Source: Glossina fuscipes
Lineage: Eukaryota; Arthropoda; Insecta; Diptera; Glossinidae
DNA: 64,000 bases
Direction of reading: 5' to 3'
Assembly: GCF_014805625.2 (NCBI RefSeq)
Contig: NW_023998416.1
Coordinates: 15,409,174-15,473,173, forward strand
The notes beneath the pieces are model-generated. The model was given only the letters and a program-made list of their open reading frames with translations, was not told the origin of the DNA and searched no databases. Below are positions 50,674 through 62,185 of the stretch, piece after piece. The position numbers and the translations under genes are program-made. Each line of letters begins with the position of its first letter. Position 1 is the first letter of the stretch.

Positions 50674-51439
50674 TGCAAATAAGTAACTTTACATTAAAAA
50701 AAAAGCAAGGTAAAGAACAAAACCACAGCGTCCCATTGAATTACACTTTGACATTTAAAAGCGAAAGCAAGATTTTTGTTGTCTTTTCTTGTTACCGATA
50801 TTATAATTAAAACATTAAAAATTATATTAAAAAAAAGGTACATGTACTAATATTACATCGAAGTAAAGTTCGAAAACAAATAATCAGTCGCAGCATGATT
50901 CTGGTATTATAAATAATATTAAGTTAGCCTAAACATAGGCCGCCATAATTTTTTTTTTTATTATCAAATTAAAAAAAACAGTAGCTAAATTTTCTGCTAT
51001 TTACAGAGCGAACATAACACTCTATGCTAATTTGCAAAGCCATCGGCAAAAGTCCCCCAAGTCCCCAATTGGTTCCTCTTTTACAGCAACGCTGCAAAAA
51101 CGACGTTGCCATCTTCATGCGGGCCGGCAAGCGATTTATGTGTTAAGTTATAAAAAGTCTTTCTCCATATTGCTCAAAATGTTCGTTTTTCTCTTATGTT
51201 TATTTCAACTGGTAATACCATAAAATCAAAACTAATGAAACATTATGCTGAACGTGCTCTGTGAAAAAATATGGTTCCTCTCGCTTGTAAGCAGTAATTG
51301 AATTTTCTAAAAGTTGCTGAAAAATCGTCTGTATCAACGCGAACATTTTACAAATTACGTGGAGCAAATATCAAAATTTATTGCAATAGTTGAAGAAAAA
51401 CATACTGAATTATTGTATTTGGTGAAGTGTATATTAAAA
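50674..51439. promoter_or_regulatory. divergent promoter region, Twinkle / Acinus
   Basis: 766 bp between the start codons. A slightly GC-richer block at 51040-51130 may mark an Acinus 5' UTR. The open frame above the Acinus ATG (51314-51439) starts at TTG and is taken as UTR. No TATA box was seen. Confidence 0.4.
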
Positions 51440-54400
51440 ATGCGTAGAAGAAGTGAAAGAAGAAAGTCTACGGATGTGTCTTCACCAGTTCCGACACAAC
51501 GTCGTGCAGGTAGGCGCCGAAAATCGCCTTCAATATCGGAAGACGATAAAGTCACAGACGCTGGTACGGACTCGAAATCAGAAAATTCTATTAAGATGGA
51601 CTTAGACCGCACAACAGATTCCAGCGATGAACGTATTGAGAATAGGCGTAGACGTAGTTCTCGCAATAGAACTCCTGTAAAAGAGCGTTGTAGTTCTATT
51701 AAGCGTACTCGCAATAACCGGGCGCTAAGCCCGGAAGCAAAAATTAAATCTATACCAGAAGAAGAGAATGGAACTGTAAACACTACAGACAATGATGAAA
51801 GCGAAGGGAAAACAGATAATGAAAAAAACAGATATGAGAATGAACGCATGGATAAAGAAAATATAAAAAAGGAACAAATTTCTAACGTTCCTGTTGATTG
51901 TGCAAAGGAAAGTGAAAATACAGCTGAAATTAAAGTGGAGGCAGAGAATATCGTTAGAACAAATGTCCACGAATCAGCTGAAATAGAAAATAAAAAACAT
52001 GAAACACCAAATGAACAAAATAAAGAGGATGATAGGGATGATCAAGATGAAGTGAAACTACACACACGCGACAACACACCGCAATCGCGAAGTAATAGTC
52101 CGCCAGCAAAACAGTCTCCTTTGAAAGAAAAATCGCAGAAAGATGACGAACCCGAGGAGGGCGAAGTAATTGAAAAGCCAGAAATTGTTGAAATGAATGC
52201 TAAAGCGCAAGAGAATCTAAATAAGGCCGATAAAGAAGAGGATAAAAATGCTAAAAAAGCTAGCCAAGAGTATGAAGGAAGTTCTGCCATTGATAGGGTT
52301 AAGGATAAGAGACCATTTTCACGCACATCATCACCCAACAAAATGGAGGAGGTAAACCACACTCAAGACGCACTCAAAACTAATGAAACCTCTAATGCAG
52401 CAGCTGATACAGGTCGCACCCGCAAACGTCGTTGGATTACAAAGAAAGCGGCTGAGAGTAAAGAACCCGTTCTGGCCATTTCCACCGATTCGCTGAAGAC
52501 CTTGATTGCCGACGTTCATCCAGTGCCGTTGAGCGACGTGCAATTAGAGTCTTCATCGGAAGTGGAGGAATTGGTTCATTCAGAACGTGAGGAGGGTGAA
52601 AAGTCGCCATCTCCAGAACCGGAACGCCGTCGTGAGGCCAGCGATAAGGTGGATAAAAGTTCAAAACCTTTAGCCAAAATCCAGAAGAATCAACAGCAAT
52701 ATAACGACAAAGTGACCGCTTTGGTTTCAGGAGCAGGTGTTGGGCCCGTCTCTGTGCAACGTTCACCTAGTCCAGCCCGTAACCAAACCAGCAGTGTTTT
52801 ATACATTACCAATTTAGTAAGACCCTTTACGGTACTTCAGTTAAAAGGTTTATTAGCACGAACTGGGAAAATTGTCGAAGATGGCTTTTGGATTGATCGT
52901 ATCAAATCTAAATGCTATGTTGAATATGAAACGGAAGAGTAAGTCAAATTTCGTAAATAATTCATGATTTATTTAAAGCTGTCTTTATTTACGTTTGCAG
53001 TGAAGCCATCGAAACGAGACATGCCTTGCATGGCGTGCGTTGGCCTGTCTCAAATCCAAAATGTTTAAACGTCGATTTTGGTTTGAAACCCGATATGTTA
53101 AAAGCAGTTGAATCGACCAAAGAGGATTGTCCAAAATTTGGTCAGGATACTAATAAGGATAATCTTATAATGGGCACGGGTTGGAGTAGGGAGCGTCCTG
53201 ATGAAGAGAAAAAGGTAATTTGTAATAAAATTTAATCGAAATAATTTTTAACGCAATTGTTGTTGTTAAAGGGCAACCGGCCAGTGCGCGAATGGGATGT
53301 TGGTAAAAAAGAGAATCTCGACCGGGAAAAGAATACCAAGGATGCAGAGAAGCGTCGAGAACGTAGCAGGGAAACTGAAGGCTCAAGATTGCGTGAGACG
53401 GAAAGGAATGAGCGTGAGAAAGAACGTAGGCGACGTGACCGCGAGCGTGAGCCACGAAGTACAAGTTTAACACCGGGTAAGAAATCAGTTGATCCTTTCC
53501 ATAAAAAAAGTTATTTATTGTTGTTTTTTTCAAATGGTAGTGCGCAAACAAAAGAAGAAGGATAACGATCCTCCTTTGAGACTATTAGACGATTTATTTC
53601 GCAAAACTAAGGCCACGCCTTGTATTTACTGGTTACCTTTAACACCAGAACAGGTAAAATTGAATCTTTTTTAGATTTATTAAACCAAAGTTTTTATATG
53701 AGCAAAAAGTAAAGAAGTTGATGTCTAAAAATAGTCTTAAGAGAATTTAGTAAATAAATTTCCCTTGAACTTTTGAAAATGGGCCACTTCTGCTTTACCC
53801 TTTATCAAACTCTGGAAGTGCAGTAATCTCCTTCGCCCATACAGAAAATAAAGCCTCAATACCTTATCAGGCTGAGGGAATTTAAGTCACTCTCCGTTGC
53901 TGCAGTGACGAAGTTTGAAACTTGAACGCATTCGTTACGGCGGATCAAGTTTTAATATGTGCACAAAAATTTCCAAATGTCTTACCAAAAAATTTGAAAA
54001 TTAAGAAGCGTAGAAAATGTATGAATATGAAATTGCCAGAGATGTCTAATTTTAACATTTTTAACTGTTAAAAAGGAATTATTTCTGACAAGGTAAAGCT
54101 TCGATGTTACCAAGATCATATTGAGTGAAACTCCGAAATATGTCCGCAAGTCTTAGTACTTTCTAAGAGATTTAAAAGCGATGCCTGTCAATTAAATCTT
54201 ATCTTTGGTTTTTTTCCAAGTCCGAATTCGGAAAATAATAACTATCTCACAAATCACTTAACATTTATATATCGTTAATTCTGTTTCTGATTATATTTTT
54301 TATCCTGCAGATTGCTGAAAAAGAAGCTTTACGACAGAAGCGCTTAGAAGAACAAAAGCAACGTCTTAAGCAAAGAGAATTGGAGCGCGAAAAAGAGCGA

Positions 54401-54514
54401 GAAAAAGAACGGAATCGTCAGAGTGAACGTGAACGGGATCGTGACCGGGACCATCGTCGTAATAGATCAAATGATCGTCGACGATCACGCAGCCGTGATA
54501 GACGTCGCTATTAG
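51440..54514 (+). CDS. Acn: Acinus, ASAP/EJC-associated splicing factor
   Basis: Five exons (51440-52938, 53001-53214, 53272-53476, 53541-53653, 54311-54514) keep frame and give 744 residues. Acinus forms the ASAP complex with RNPS1 and SAP18 on the exon junction complex and affects splicing; in flies it also influences endocytosis and autophagy. The first 450 residues are charged and disordered, with RS-like and EDxK runs. An RRM-like domain ([20 protein letters not shown] ... [11 protein letters not shown]) spans about 450-530. The RSB motif that binds RNPS1-SAP18 lies near 650-675 ([20 protein letters not shown]). The tail is RE/RD/RS-rich and ends SRDRRRY. The start ATG gives [12 protein letters not shown], like the fly protein; the frame is open upstream only from a TTG. 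Intron 4 is 657 bp, the others under 70. Confidence 0.94.
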
Positions 54515-54935
54515 TGATTTTAGTGGCCTTTGCCCCCTCATATTAAAATAGAAAAACCTTGTATTAGATTTCTTCTCAATGCAGCATAGAACAGCCTCAC
54601 GCAATCGTAAAAATTTTTATTCCGTACCAAGGAACAAAAATTTTCTTAAAGCAAAAATCTAAAATGTGATTGAACGTCATTTAATATGCTCTATCGAGCT
54701 TGTTTTCGAAAATGAAAACTTTTCCCTTCATATCGCATTAAGTGTCTGATTAACCTTTTAAAAGAAAAAGTGGCTGGAAATGTTTTCATGTGAAGCCGGT
54801 TTCCATCTGTTTATTTGTCGTTTGCATAAATATAGTGTGAACCTTCCAAATTTCTAACTTAAAAACACATTTTCTAAATACTTTTTTTTTCGTTTTTTTC
54901 TTTTATTATTAATTTGTCTCTAAACAACTTTTTAG

Positions 54936-55199
54936 CTATTCCGTAAACAAATACTACGACAACAACATTTCCTTAACCGTTCGGCACGTCCTCTCAGAAA
55001 TGAACATCATGACATCATGCGTAACTGCTTAGCAAAGAAAGGGCCGGAAACTTGTCTTACAACATCAGCAATGTTTATAAGCAGCACAGCGACACCAAAT
55101 ACAGCAGCAAGTACAGCAGCAGCTTTTACTACTTACTGTGGATTCAAGCGTACTATTAAAAAAACAGATCTATCTTTTCATGCAGATCTATCTATATAA
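54936..55199 (+). other. candidate alternative terminal exon of Acinus
   Basis: After a long pyrimidine tract and ACTTTTTAG at 54935, a frame opens in phase 0, the phase at the end of Acn exon 4. It codes 87 residues (LFRKQILRQQHFLNRSARPL at the start, then Thr/Ala/Ser-rich text) to TAA at 55197-55199. Spliced to exon 4 it would replace the RS tail. It may instead be 3' UTR that is open by chance; no family match was seen. Confidence 0.35.
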
Positions 55200-55677
55200 A
55201 AACAAAATCGCATAAAAGCAATGCTGCAGACTAATATGTCAAACATGTCTGTAAAATTCTTTCATTCATAACATTTTTTTCAAAATAGTTTTAATATTAT
55301 CAAAAAGAAAAAAAAAAAAAAGATATTGAAAAGAGTGTTAGCCAATGATGAAATTTAGGAGAACATATTGCGACGCTTACAATGAACGGAGAATAAATGA
55401 ACGCAATAAAAAATAATTAATGCAAATGAGTTAATTCAAATACCATTTCACATCCGAAGAGAAAAGTGTAATAGTGAGGGAGCGTAGTAGTGGTTTAAGG
55501 TATTTCCAATGTAAAGAATGAGAAAATTAATAAACCTTCATTCACATACAGAGAAGTCATCGGAAATCCTTTTATTTATTACATGAGAATCATACTGAGG
55601 TGAAGATTGACGACCCATTGACTTAAAAAAAACTCACTTTAGATATTATTTTAATTGTTGTAATTCAATGTTGTTAA

Positions 55678-56041
55678 TTCATCAATATAATAACCGGCTG
55701 TAACAGTTGCTTCTGCGTTAGCTATCTTCCCAAAGCTTCCAAGATATGTAAAGGAATGTGTCCAGAATTTGAGCACTTGTGCTATACTTAAAGGACAATG
55801 GGGCGGCATAAGACATATAATCGTGAGACGGGGTTGTGGACAGTTACATTCATGTCATCAATGTCCTGCAATATGTTGTCAATATGACCCCGATGGGTGC
55901 AATTTCAGCAATGACTGTGTCGACCCCAACGCTAAAAAAACCGCCTCATGCAAAAATCCAGTGAATCTAATTTCCTTGGTGGTAGTAGCAAATAATCGAA
56001 TGAGACCTTGGAGGACTGAAGTGGAGAAGGGTTTCGTGTGA
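55678..56041 (+). other. Cys-rich open stretch, unclassified remnant
   Basis: Two neighbouring frames are unusually rich in cysteine. One, 55678-55791, contains GCNSCFCVSYLPKASKICKG and CPEFEHLCYT. The other, from about 55790 in a different frame, contains RRGCGQLHSCHQCPAICCQY and GCNFSNDCVDPN. A frameshift near 55785-55800 would join them. No start Met, signal peptide or splice pattern is clear. It could be a decayed secreted Cys-rich protein; I recognise no family. Confidence 0.25.
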
Positions 56042-56280
56042 ACAGTGGTTGATCACGAGTTAGTCGGTCATAAGTTCAAGGCGAAAGCTGAAAATTTTCA
56101 AGTTATATATTAATAATGTATATTTATATATATATATATATATATATATAATGTATAAAACACTTGAAATTAATTGAACGAACTGTTAATATAGAAGTAT
56201 GCTCATTGTATAGGAGTTCTATAATATGAGGTAATAATATGTCCACAGGAACAAATTGCTCGTAAGCCGTGCAATTCAAG

Positions 56281-57185
56281 TTAACTGCCAATATGAGCAA
56301 AGCATAACATAACTTTGCATTCGGAAATTTCCCATACAAAAAGAACAATCGTTATTTTTAAAAGATAAAAATAGGCATAATAATAATAATCCAAGGTATC
56401 TAAGGTTGCATTCCGTCCTGTACGTACTATTCCATCGAAAGATTTTCCGAGTCGTGCTTTAAATAACGTGAAAAATATGAGTGAATACTCACGCACAACC
56501 TCTTCATATTCTTCTCATAAAATTAGGGGACTGTGAAAAGAACCAAATAAATAAATTGATTCATTTCAAGAACATCTTCACATATCTAATTGCGCCTAAT
56601 CCATTTAATTTAGTTTCTATTTTACTAGCCTTTGATAGAGCAATTCCAGCCCAACAATGAAATCTGACAGACGATACTGCCAAATCGAGAATGTAGTATA
56701 TTATGTCTTTAAAAAAATTACGGCTTTTAAAAGTAAAAATCAGCCAGCAAATAATATATGCTTCAATAAACTTTGTTATATGCTCAACAGATCCCGATAA
56801 ATCTAAATCCTGCGGCATCAATGATTTAATGTTTTAATAACAGTTGTTCCATATCTGACGATATAGATTCCAGTTAATATGAATTGAATTCTGGCAAATT
56901 TTTGTGGGCGATATAGATCAAACACTTGCACAGCTCTTAGCCAGCTAAGGTTTACTTGAGCGGCTTCATGATCTTCCAAATGCCTAAATGTCTAACCATT
57001 TTTTTTTTTTTGCGGGTACTTAAATAAGCAATAGGTGACCTATAATATAAAAAATTCTGAATTCCTTTAAATTGTTGTCTGACGTTGGGGATACTTTGAT
57101 GGAATATCACGCACGATAAAAGCATTAGAAGATTTTTTTTAGTTTCTAAATGACCTGAAAAGAAATTAGTATGAAATCGAAACAT
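56281..57185 (-). pseudogene. cluster of exon-like frames, probably decayed gene
   Basis: Three minus-strand pieces follow one another. 57155-57000, after a good acceptor (TTTCTTTTCAG), reads GHLETKKNLLMLLSCVIFHQ then SIPNVRQQFKGIQNFL. 56821-56561 reads VEHITKFIEAYIICWLIFTF and ends VKMFLK. 56510-56281, shortly after another strong acceptor (TTCTTTTCACAG), reads EEVVREYSLIFFTLFKARLG then TGRNATLDTLDYYYYAYFYL. Stops and frame changes lie between them and no consistent splicing joins all three. The first piece faintly resembles the ataxin-10 C-terminal helices, but the order does not fit that gene, so no family is assigned. Confidence 0.3.
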
Positions 57186-57504
57186 TTAATACTGTTGTTG
57201 AAGAATAACGCACAGGTTGATATTGAAAATATATTCTAAATTGAAAACTAAAGGTATATATGCCGATGGAAAAAATTTAGCGAATATGCACTTTATTCAG
57301 CCTTAATAATAGGTTAAAAAACACATCACATAAACGTAAAGGTTGCCCACTTCTTCTGTAGATGCATTCTGCGGCCCAGTTCACATTTTAAGATAAACTA
57401 TCGTTAATTGAATTCGGTTATGTTGAGACCAGAAGTTGATATATACTTGCGAAAATTTATAATAGAGCAACTAAGGTCTACGGCGACATAGCGCCATTTT
57501 TAAG

Positions 57505-57800
57505 CTCTTTACCGCTTGAGATACAAGGGTGCATTAGCTTTGTGTGGACGTAAGCGACGTACAGGCGGGCTTGAGATAGGATAGATTGATATTATATCAA
57601 TCGATTCAGAACCACTTTCTCCGAATCGTTTGGGGCTTGTGTGTCCTTCTTGTTTTCTTGTGTTCGACTCCTCCGAGCAGCAATTTGTGAAATATTTTAA
57701 TGCAATTTGATACACCGACGTACTGAAAATGACCGGGTCGGACCAATTCTTCGTTTTCTTTTGAAAAGTCTTTATGTGGATAACTGAATGGTGATGTATG
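57505..57800 (+). repeat. dispersed-repeat copy
   Basis: GCATTAGCTTTGTGTGGACG (57531), a GGCGGGCTTGAGATAGGATAG block, ATCAATCGATTCAGAACCAC and a decayed core GTGTGTCCTTCTTGTTTTC (57639) follow the order of the copy at 31060. Confidence 0.5.
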
Positions 57801-58607
57801 GTATAACGGGCCGGGTCTTGTTATACTTCAATTTATACTACTTACTAAAATTTTGATCCATGCATGCCTAAATTCTTTGGAAGTAGGAGACAAGTATCAT
57901 CAGATGACCAGTGGCAAAATTTAGTATAATGTAGTTCTTGAGCTGTAGAAGTCCACAATCGCCACAAATATATTTTATTTAAAATATACATTTTTTTTGA
58001 TAGAAAAAAGGTAATAAAATTTAGTTTTTTTACTTGCATTTTATTTGACATATAAAAAAATATTTTTAGTTTAAACATAAATGCAATAAATTCAATAAAG
58101 TTCATATTCATACGTATTATAGCTAGGAAGGAAGATAGTTCAAACAATGTGAAGACAAGATGTTGTTACGTATACAAATATTTATTATTAAACGCGTGAT
58201 CATCGTTGGTAAGGTTAGGTGTAAGTAAATGGAAGAGAAGGCAAAAACTAATTTTATGTAATAAAAAATGAATGAAGCACTATAAAATAATAATAACAAA
58301 AATAAAAGAAATTAAAAACACGTAAATTTAATATTTCCTTATTTACAAGGGAGGCAATTCATTTTTTTTTTTTTTTTTTTTTTTTATAGAACAGTATTAC
58401 CGGTGAATAATAAAGCTAAGTCTCTTTTAATTGCTATTAAAACACAAAATAAGAAGATAAAAAATAGAGTAAAGTAAATAGAAGTTCAAATTAAGCAATT
58501 ATTGAAGAGCAGGTTTTGTTATAGTATTGATTATATGGAGTATTGAAGAGATGGACATTGCGTATTAGATAGATTGGTAGTAGCTGGAAGGAAATGATTA
58601 ACAAGTT

Positions 58608-60561
58608 TTAATACTGCAACTTATTGATTATATTTTTGCGTTTGCTATCTAATTTAGATTTAAGGCAGGACGTAGATTGTGTTTTACGTGTAAGCGAACG
58701 CAAGCAGCGTTGTTCCGACATGAGAGGGCTTTGATGATTTTTCGCATTTTGTTCCAAAGCTTTGATGGCTTTTCTGGCTTCACGCAATTTACGCAAAAGT
58801 ATTTCGTTTTTCCCTTTTTCTATAGTCAATTCTTGACTAAGTTGGGCTTTGCTCTTAGATTCCAAAGCATTTAGAATTCTGTTAGAAAATTTAAAAGAAT
58901 GATTTAAATATAAATTTTGCATTTTTCTTCGTTTGCTGGACTTACGGATGATTAAAAATCGACGTTGAGGAAGGACGTTGTTTCGGATCTGGATGTGTCA
59001 TGGCCTTAAGGACGTCATTGAATTCTTTACTTAACGAAGTTATATATGGAATATTACCATCTCTTAAATCATGCCATTCGGGCCCGTTTTTAGCCAGAGT
59101 CCCTCCTCCGGCAGCTTCAAACAAAGTTAAACCCAAAGCAAATATGTCGGCTTTAAATAAATTAGAGAAATCGTCGTCTAGAATTTCTCTAGGCAAGTAA
59201 CGGCAATCACCCTCCTCTACACATGGCTCTTTTACTGAAGTAACATGTCCTAAATCGCCAATTTTATAGGTTATTATCCAATCGGTATTGCTTAGCTCTT
59301 CATAAATGCCGTCCATCCCTGTTTCATAGCATTCTTTCGTTAACGGTGGCATTGGCGATTTATGCGCTGAAGGCATTTTTGTAAAAAAGATATTTCCTGA
59401 TTTTAAATCCATGTGAACTAAATCATTGGAATGTATATAACGTAGTCCCTCGGCTACATGTAATAATAATATTTTCAGTTCAGATTCTACCAGCGAACGT
59501 TCCTGCAGGAGAGATTGCAAGCTACCGCCATTGCAGTACTCATTTTGTATAAGCATATGGTTATCTTCTGCCCAAGCAGAATAATACCGGACAACATTGT
59601 CATGTTTTCCTAACACAGCGTGGGCCCATACTTCATTTAAAGCACGTTTCCTGAGAAGAAACAAGAACATCGTTTAAAAACGAATATTTTTTTCTCTCAT
59701 TGCCCATACTTACTCAAACGAACTGCCCGCTACCGGTTTAATACTTTTCTTAATTGCGTAAATGCAGCCATCTAAACGATTAAGACACTGATAGACTTTT
59801 CCAAACTGCCCAACTCCTATAACAGCTAATTCTAGGAATTCCTTTTTATAACGACTTATATTGGTATCCTGTAGAGCCAATCTTTTAGGAGCCTGATTTA
59901 TTTCAGGCGTATTTTCACCTTCTGCATCATTCAACATATCGTCATTAGTATTGAGAAATAATTGCAAAGATCGGTTATTGAGATTCTCAATACCTGGCGT
60001 GCGGTAACGTTTCTTATTGTGAGCCATCAAACCTATGAGATAATGTATGTTACCATTCTATATATTAAGTTCTGCAATAAAGACGATAAACTTACTATCT
60101 GGTGTAAATGGATTTACATTAGCTGTCTGCGGTTGCATGACGTTGTCTAGAGCTCTGTGCAATGGTAACGAGCGTGGCCTCTCTAAGGTTTTCATGAATA
60201 GCATTTCTTGCTTTTTCGTAGACTCGGCTGCCGCAACTCCAGACAAATGATTTCCTGAAGATTTTTCCAAAATAGTTTTTGGGGTAGCTGGTGTGTCAAA
60301 AAGCCGTAATGCTCGTACTTTACGATAAGGCGGTGATATTGAAGACGCTGAGAGTTTTTTGAGTTTCTCATTTTCTTCAAAACTGTAATCCAATTTTACT
60401 CGACTTCGCGTAACTCTACCCAATCGTTCGGCACTGTCCTTATCGTCATCATCTTTATCAGACGACGCAAAGCGTAATTTACGTGGTTGAATTGAGAGCG
60501 GAGAAGGTGACTTCATTTCAATGTCTGAAAATGTGCCGGTAGCTTGTGTGCGAAAGGCCAT
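58608..60561 (-). CDS. wee: Wee1 kinase, inhibitory Cdk1 Tyr kinase
   Basis: Four exons (60561-60096, 60032-59714, 59650-58946, 58878-58608) give 586 residues. Wee1 phosphorylates the inhibitory Tyr of Cdk1 and delays mitosis; in fly embryos it acts in the syncytial cycles. The N-terminus is disordered but contains LRLFDTPATPKTIL and TANVNPFTPDS, both Wee1 signatures. The kinase domain begins near residue 220, with the Gly loop GVGQFG (about 228-233), the AIKK lysine near 250, NEVWAHAVLGKHDNVVRYYS, the catalytic loop HMDLKSGN (Asp near 343), DLG in place of DFG (near 394) and GDCRYLP. The C-terminal exon is coiled-coil-like and basic (LTIEKGKNEILLRKLREARK). The start is the ATG of MAFRTQ; the frame is open further up only from GTG. 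The PxN positions of the catalytic loop are changed to SGN. Confidence 0.95.
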
Positions 60562-61641
60562 TATAAGAAAAAAGTCGAGTAAAATATCCTTTTTTTTCAA
60601 TTTTTTACACTTCAATTCCACTCATTTAACACAAAAATTTTTAAAATAATATGACATAAACCAGCAAATTGTCTAAATAAAGCATGAACATAAACTGAAA
60701 TTAACACAGTGAAGTTTGTTGTAATTTATCGGAATGCGAAAACAGAGTTGTATTTGGAAGGGTTGGCGAATTTGCAATCGAATTTAATTCTTTGAAAATT
60801 GTCAATATTGCGATTCTAGTTACAAGTAAAGCTCTACACAATTGCGTTATGCGTTAATTGAACATATAGTTTGCGTTCGTTGCTGAAGACGGCGTTTGCT
60901 TACTGTTAGAGAGCTAACGCAATCAGGCGTTGGGACTTTTACGGGAATTTTTACGGGAGCTTTACGGGAATTGAAAAATCGTGTGATTTTGCATGTACAC
61001 ATGCAAATAAAGCAAAAAGAGAAAAAGAAGAAGAAATGATGATCGTTTCTTTTAAATATTAAAATTTATCTTATATTTGTTTATCTTCCGTGATTTGCAA
61101 ATTGCTTTTTATATCATGCCTTAGAAACAAATGATAAAAAACAAACAATGAAGACATTTTTATTTAGGATTGAAATATTCATCAAATTGATTTATTAGAG
61201 AGTAAAAATTGCGAATTTCCAAATTATGGATCATTAATACACAAAAACATATGCAATGTATATATCTACAAATAACTAATCAATCTACTTTATTACTAAT
61301 CAATAAACAAGCTTTTTTGCTTTTAGATTAATTTTTGACTATTTTTCATGATTTTGACAATACGGTAGTGCGCCTGCCCTTTGTGTTTAAAGCTTGCGAG
61401 TTTTTAACCCAAAAAACAAAATGGACGTCTCACTGTGTCAGCGCCCATAGAGAAAAGATGTGCAAAATAAGGGACGAGGGCGAACCACAGAGCAAAACGG
61501 AATAAATTCGCTTATGCGGCCACCGTTACACGCTAACCAAGCTTGAAAGTTCATTACAGCATTGGAATGGCCAATGAATCTTGTTAAAACTTTTTTATTG
61601 AAATTTTTTATTATTTCCCAACTTTTTTTTTTTTTTTTTCA

Positions 61642-61749
61642 GTACAAGACATGTTATCAGAAGTGAGAGCATCCCATCAAATGCAACCGGATGGTTCGAA
61701 AATTTTCCTTGGCATAGATTCTTCAGGAAAACTTGAAGAGGATACTTGA
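61642..61749 (+). other. orphan terminal-exon-like segment
   Basis: A T18 tract ending in CAG at 61639-61641 precedes an open stretch. In the frame that needs two bases from an upstream exon it reads VQDMLSEVRASHQMQ, PDGSKIFLGIDSSGK, then LEEDT and TGA at 61747-61749. AATAAA follows at 61799-61804. It has the shape of a last coding exon with an acidic C-terminus. No upstream plus-strand exon was found within the window, so it may belong to a gene with distant exons, or be a remnant. Confidence 0.4.
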
Positions 61750-62185
61750 ATTTTTTTCTTTTTTATTCATAGTATAATATTGCAAAAGTGTTGTTTTCAA
61801 TAAAAAAATTCGCAGAAATGTGTATAGTCCGTATAGTCTAGTGGTTAAGAAACCTTATTTTTTGGCAGTAGCAGTGATTGCTGTTTGTTTGACATGTTGC
61901 AGCTTGGGCTTAAAATTAAAAAAATATTATTGTGCTTTTCTTTCTACCTCAATCAGCAACGAAGACATAAAAAAACACTGCAAGCACTTGTACTGTATAA
62001 AAATACCGTCAAGCAGTTAAAGTATGTAAAGGCGCAAGTGCGATTATCTTGAAAGTGCATTTTTAAAGTTCCTATATCAAGCCGCATTCGACATTTGAAT
62101 TGGACTTGTTGATAGCAATTGAATATTAATACCAATAACAACTTAAACTATGACGATGGATTTAGTTGTCGTCTATAGATGTTAC

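Larger units (their letters stand above)
54515..58607. other. Acinus 3' region and gene-poor spacer
   Basis: It includes the Acn 3' UTR, a candidate alternative exon, a Cys-rich remnant (55678-56041), a TA microsatellite at 56118-56151, a cluster of minus-strand frames (56281-57185), one dispersed repeat and long T-runs at 58362-58385. No complete gene was identified. Confidence 0.45.

Noticed and set aside
51355..51849. 164-codon minus-strand frame opposite Acinus
   Set aside because: Antisense shadow of a low-complexity charged region.
54515..54935. further Acinus coding sequence
   Set aside because: The frame is closed by a stop at 54512-54514, right after a normal RS tail.
61826..61900. 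tRNA-like start TCCGTATAGTCTAGTGGTTA
   Set aside because: It resembles a tRNA 5' half with an A box, but there is no B box, anticodon stem or matching acceptor stem downstream.
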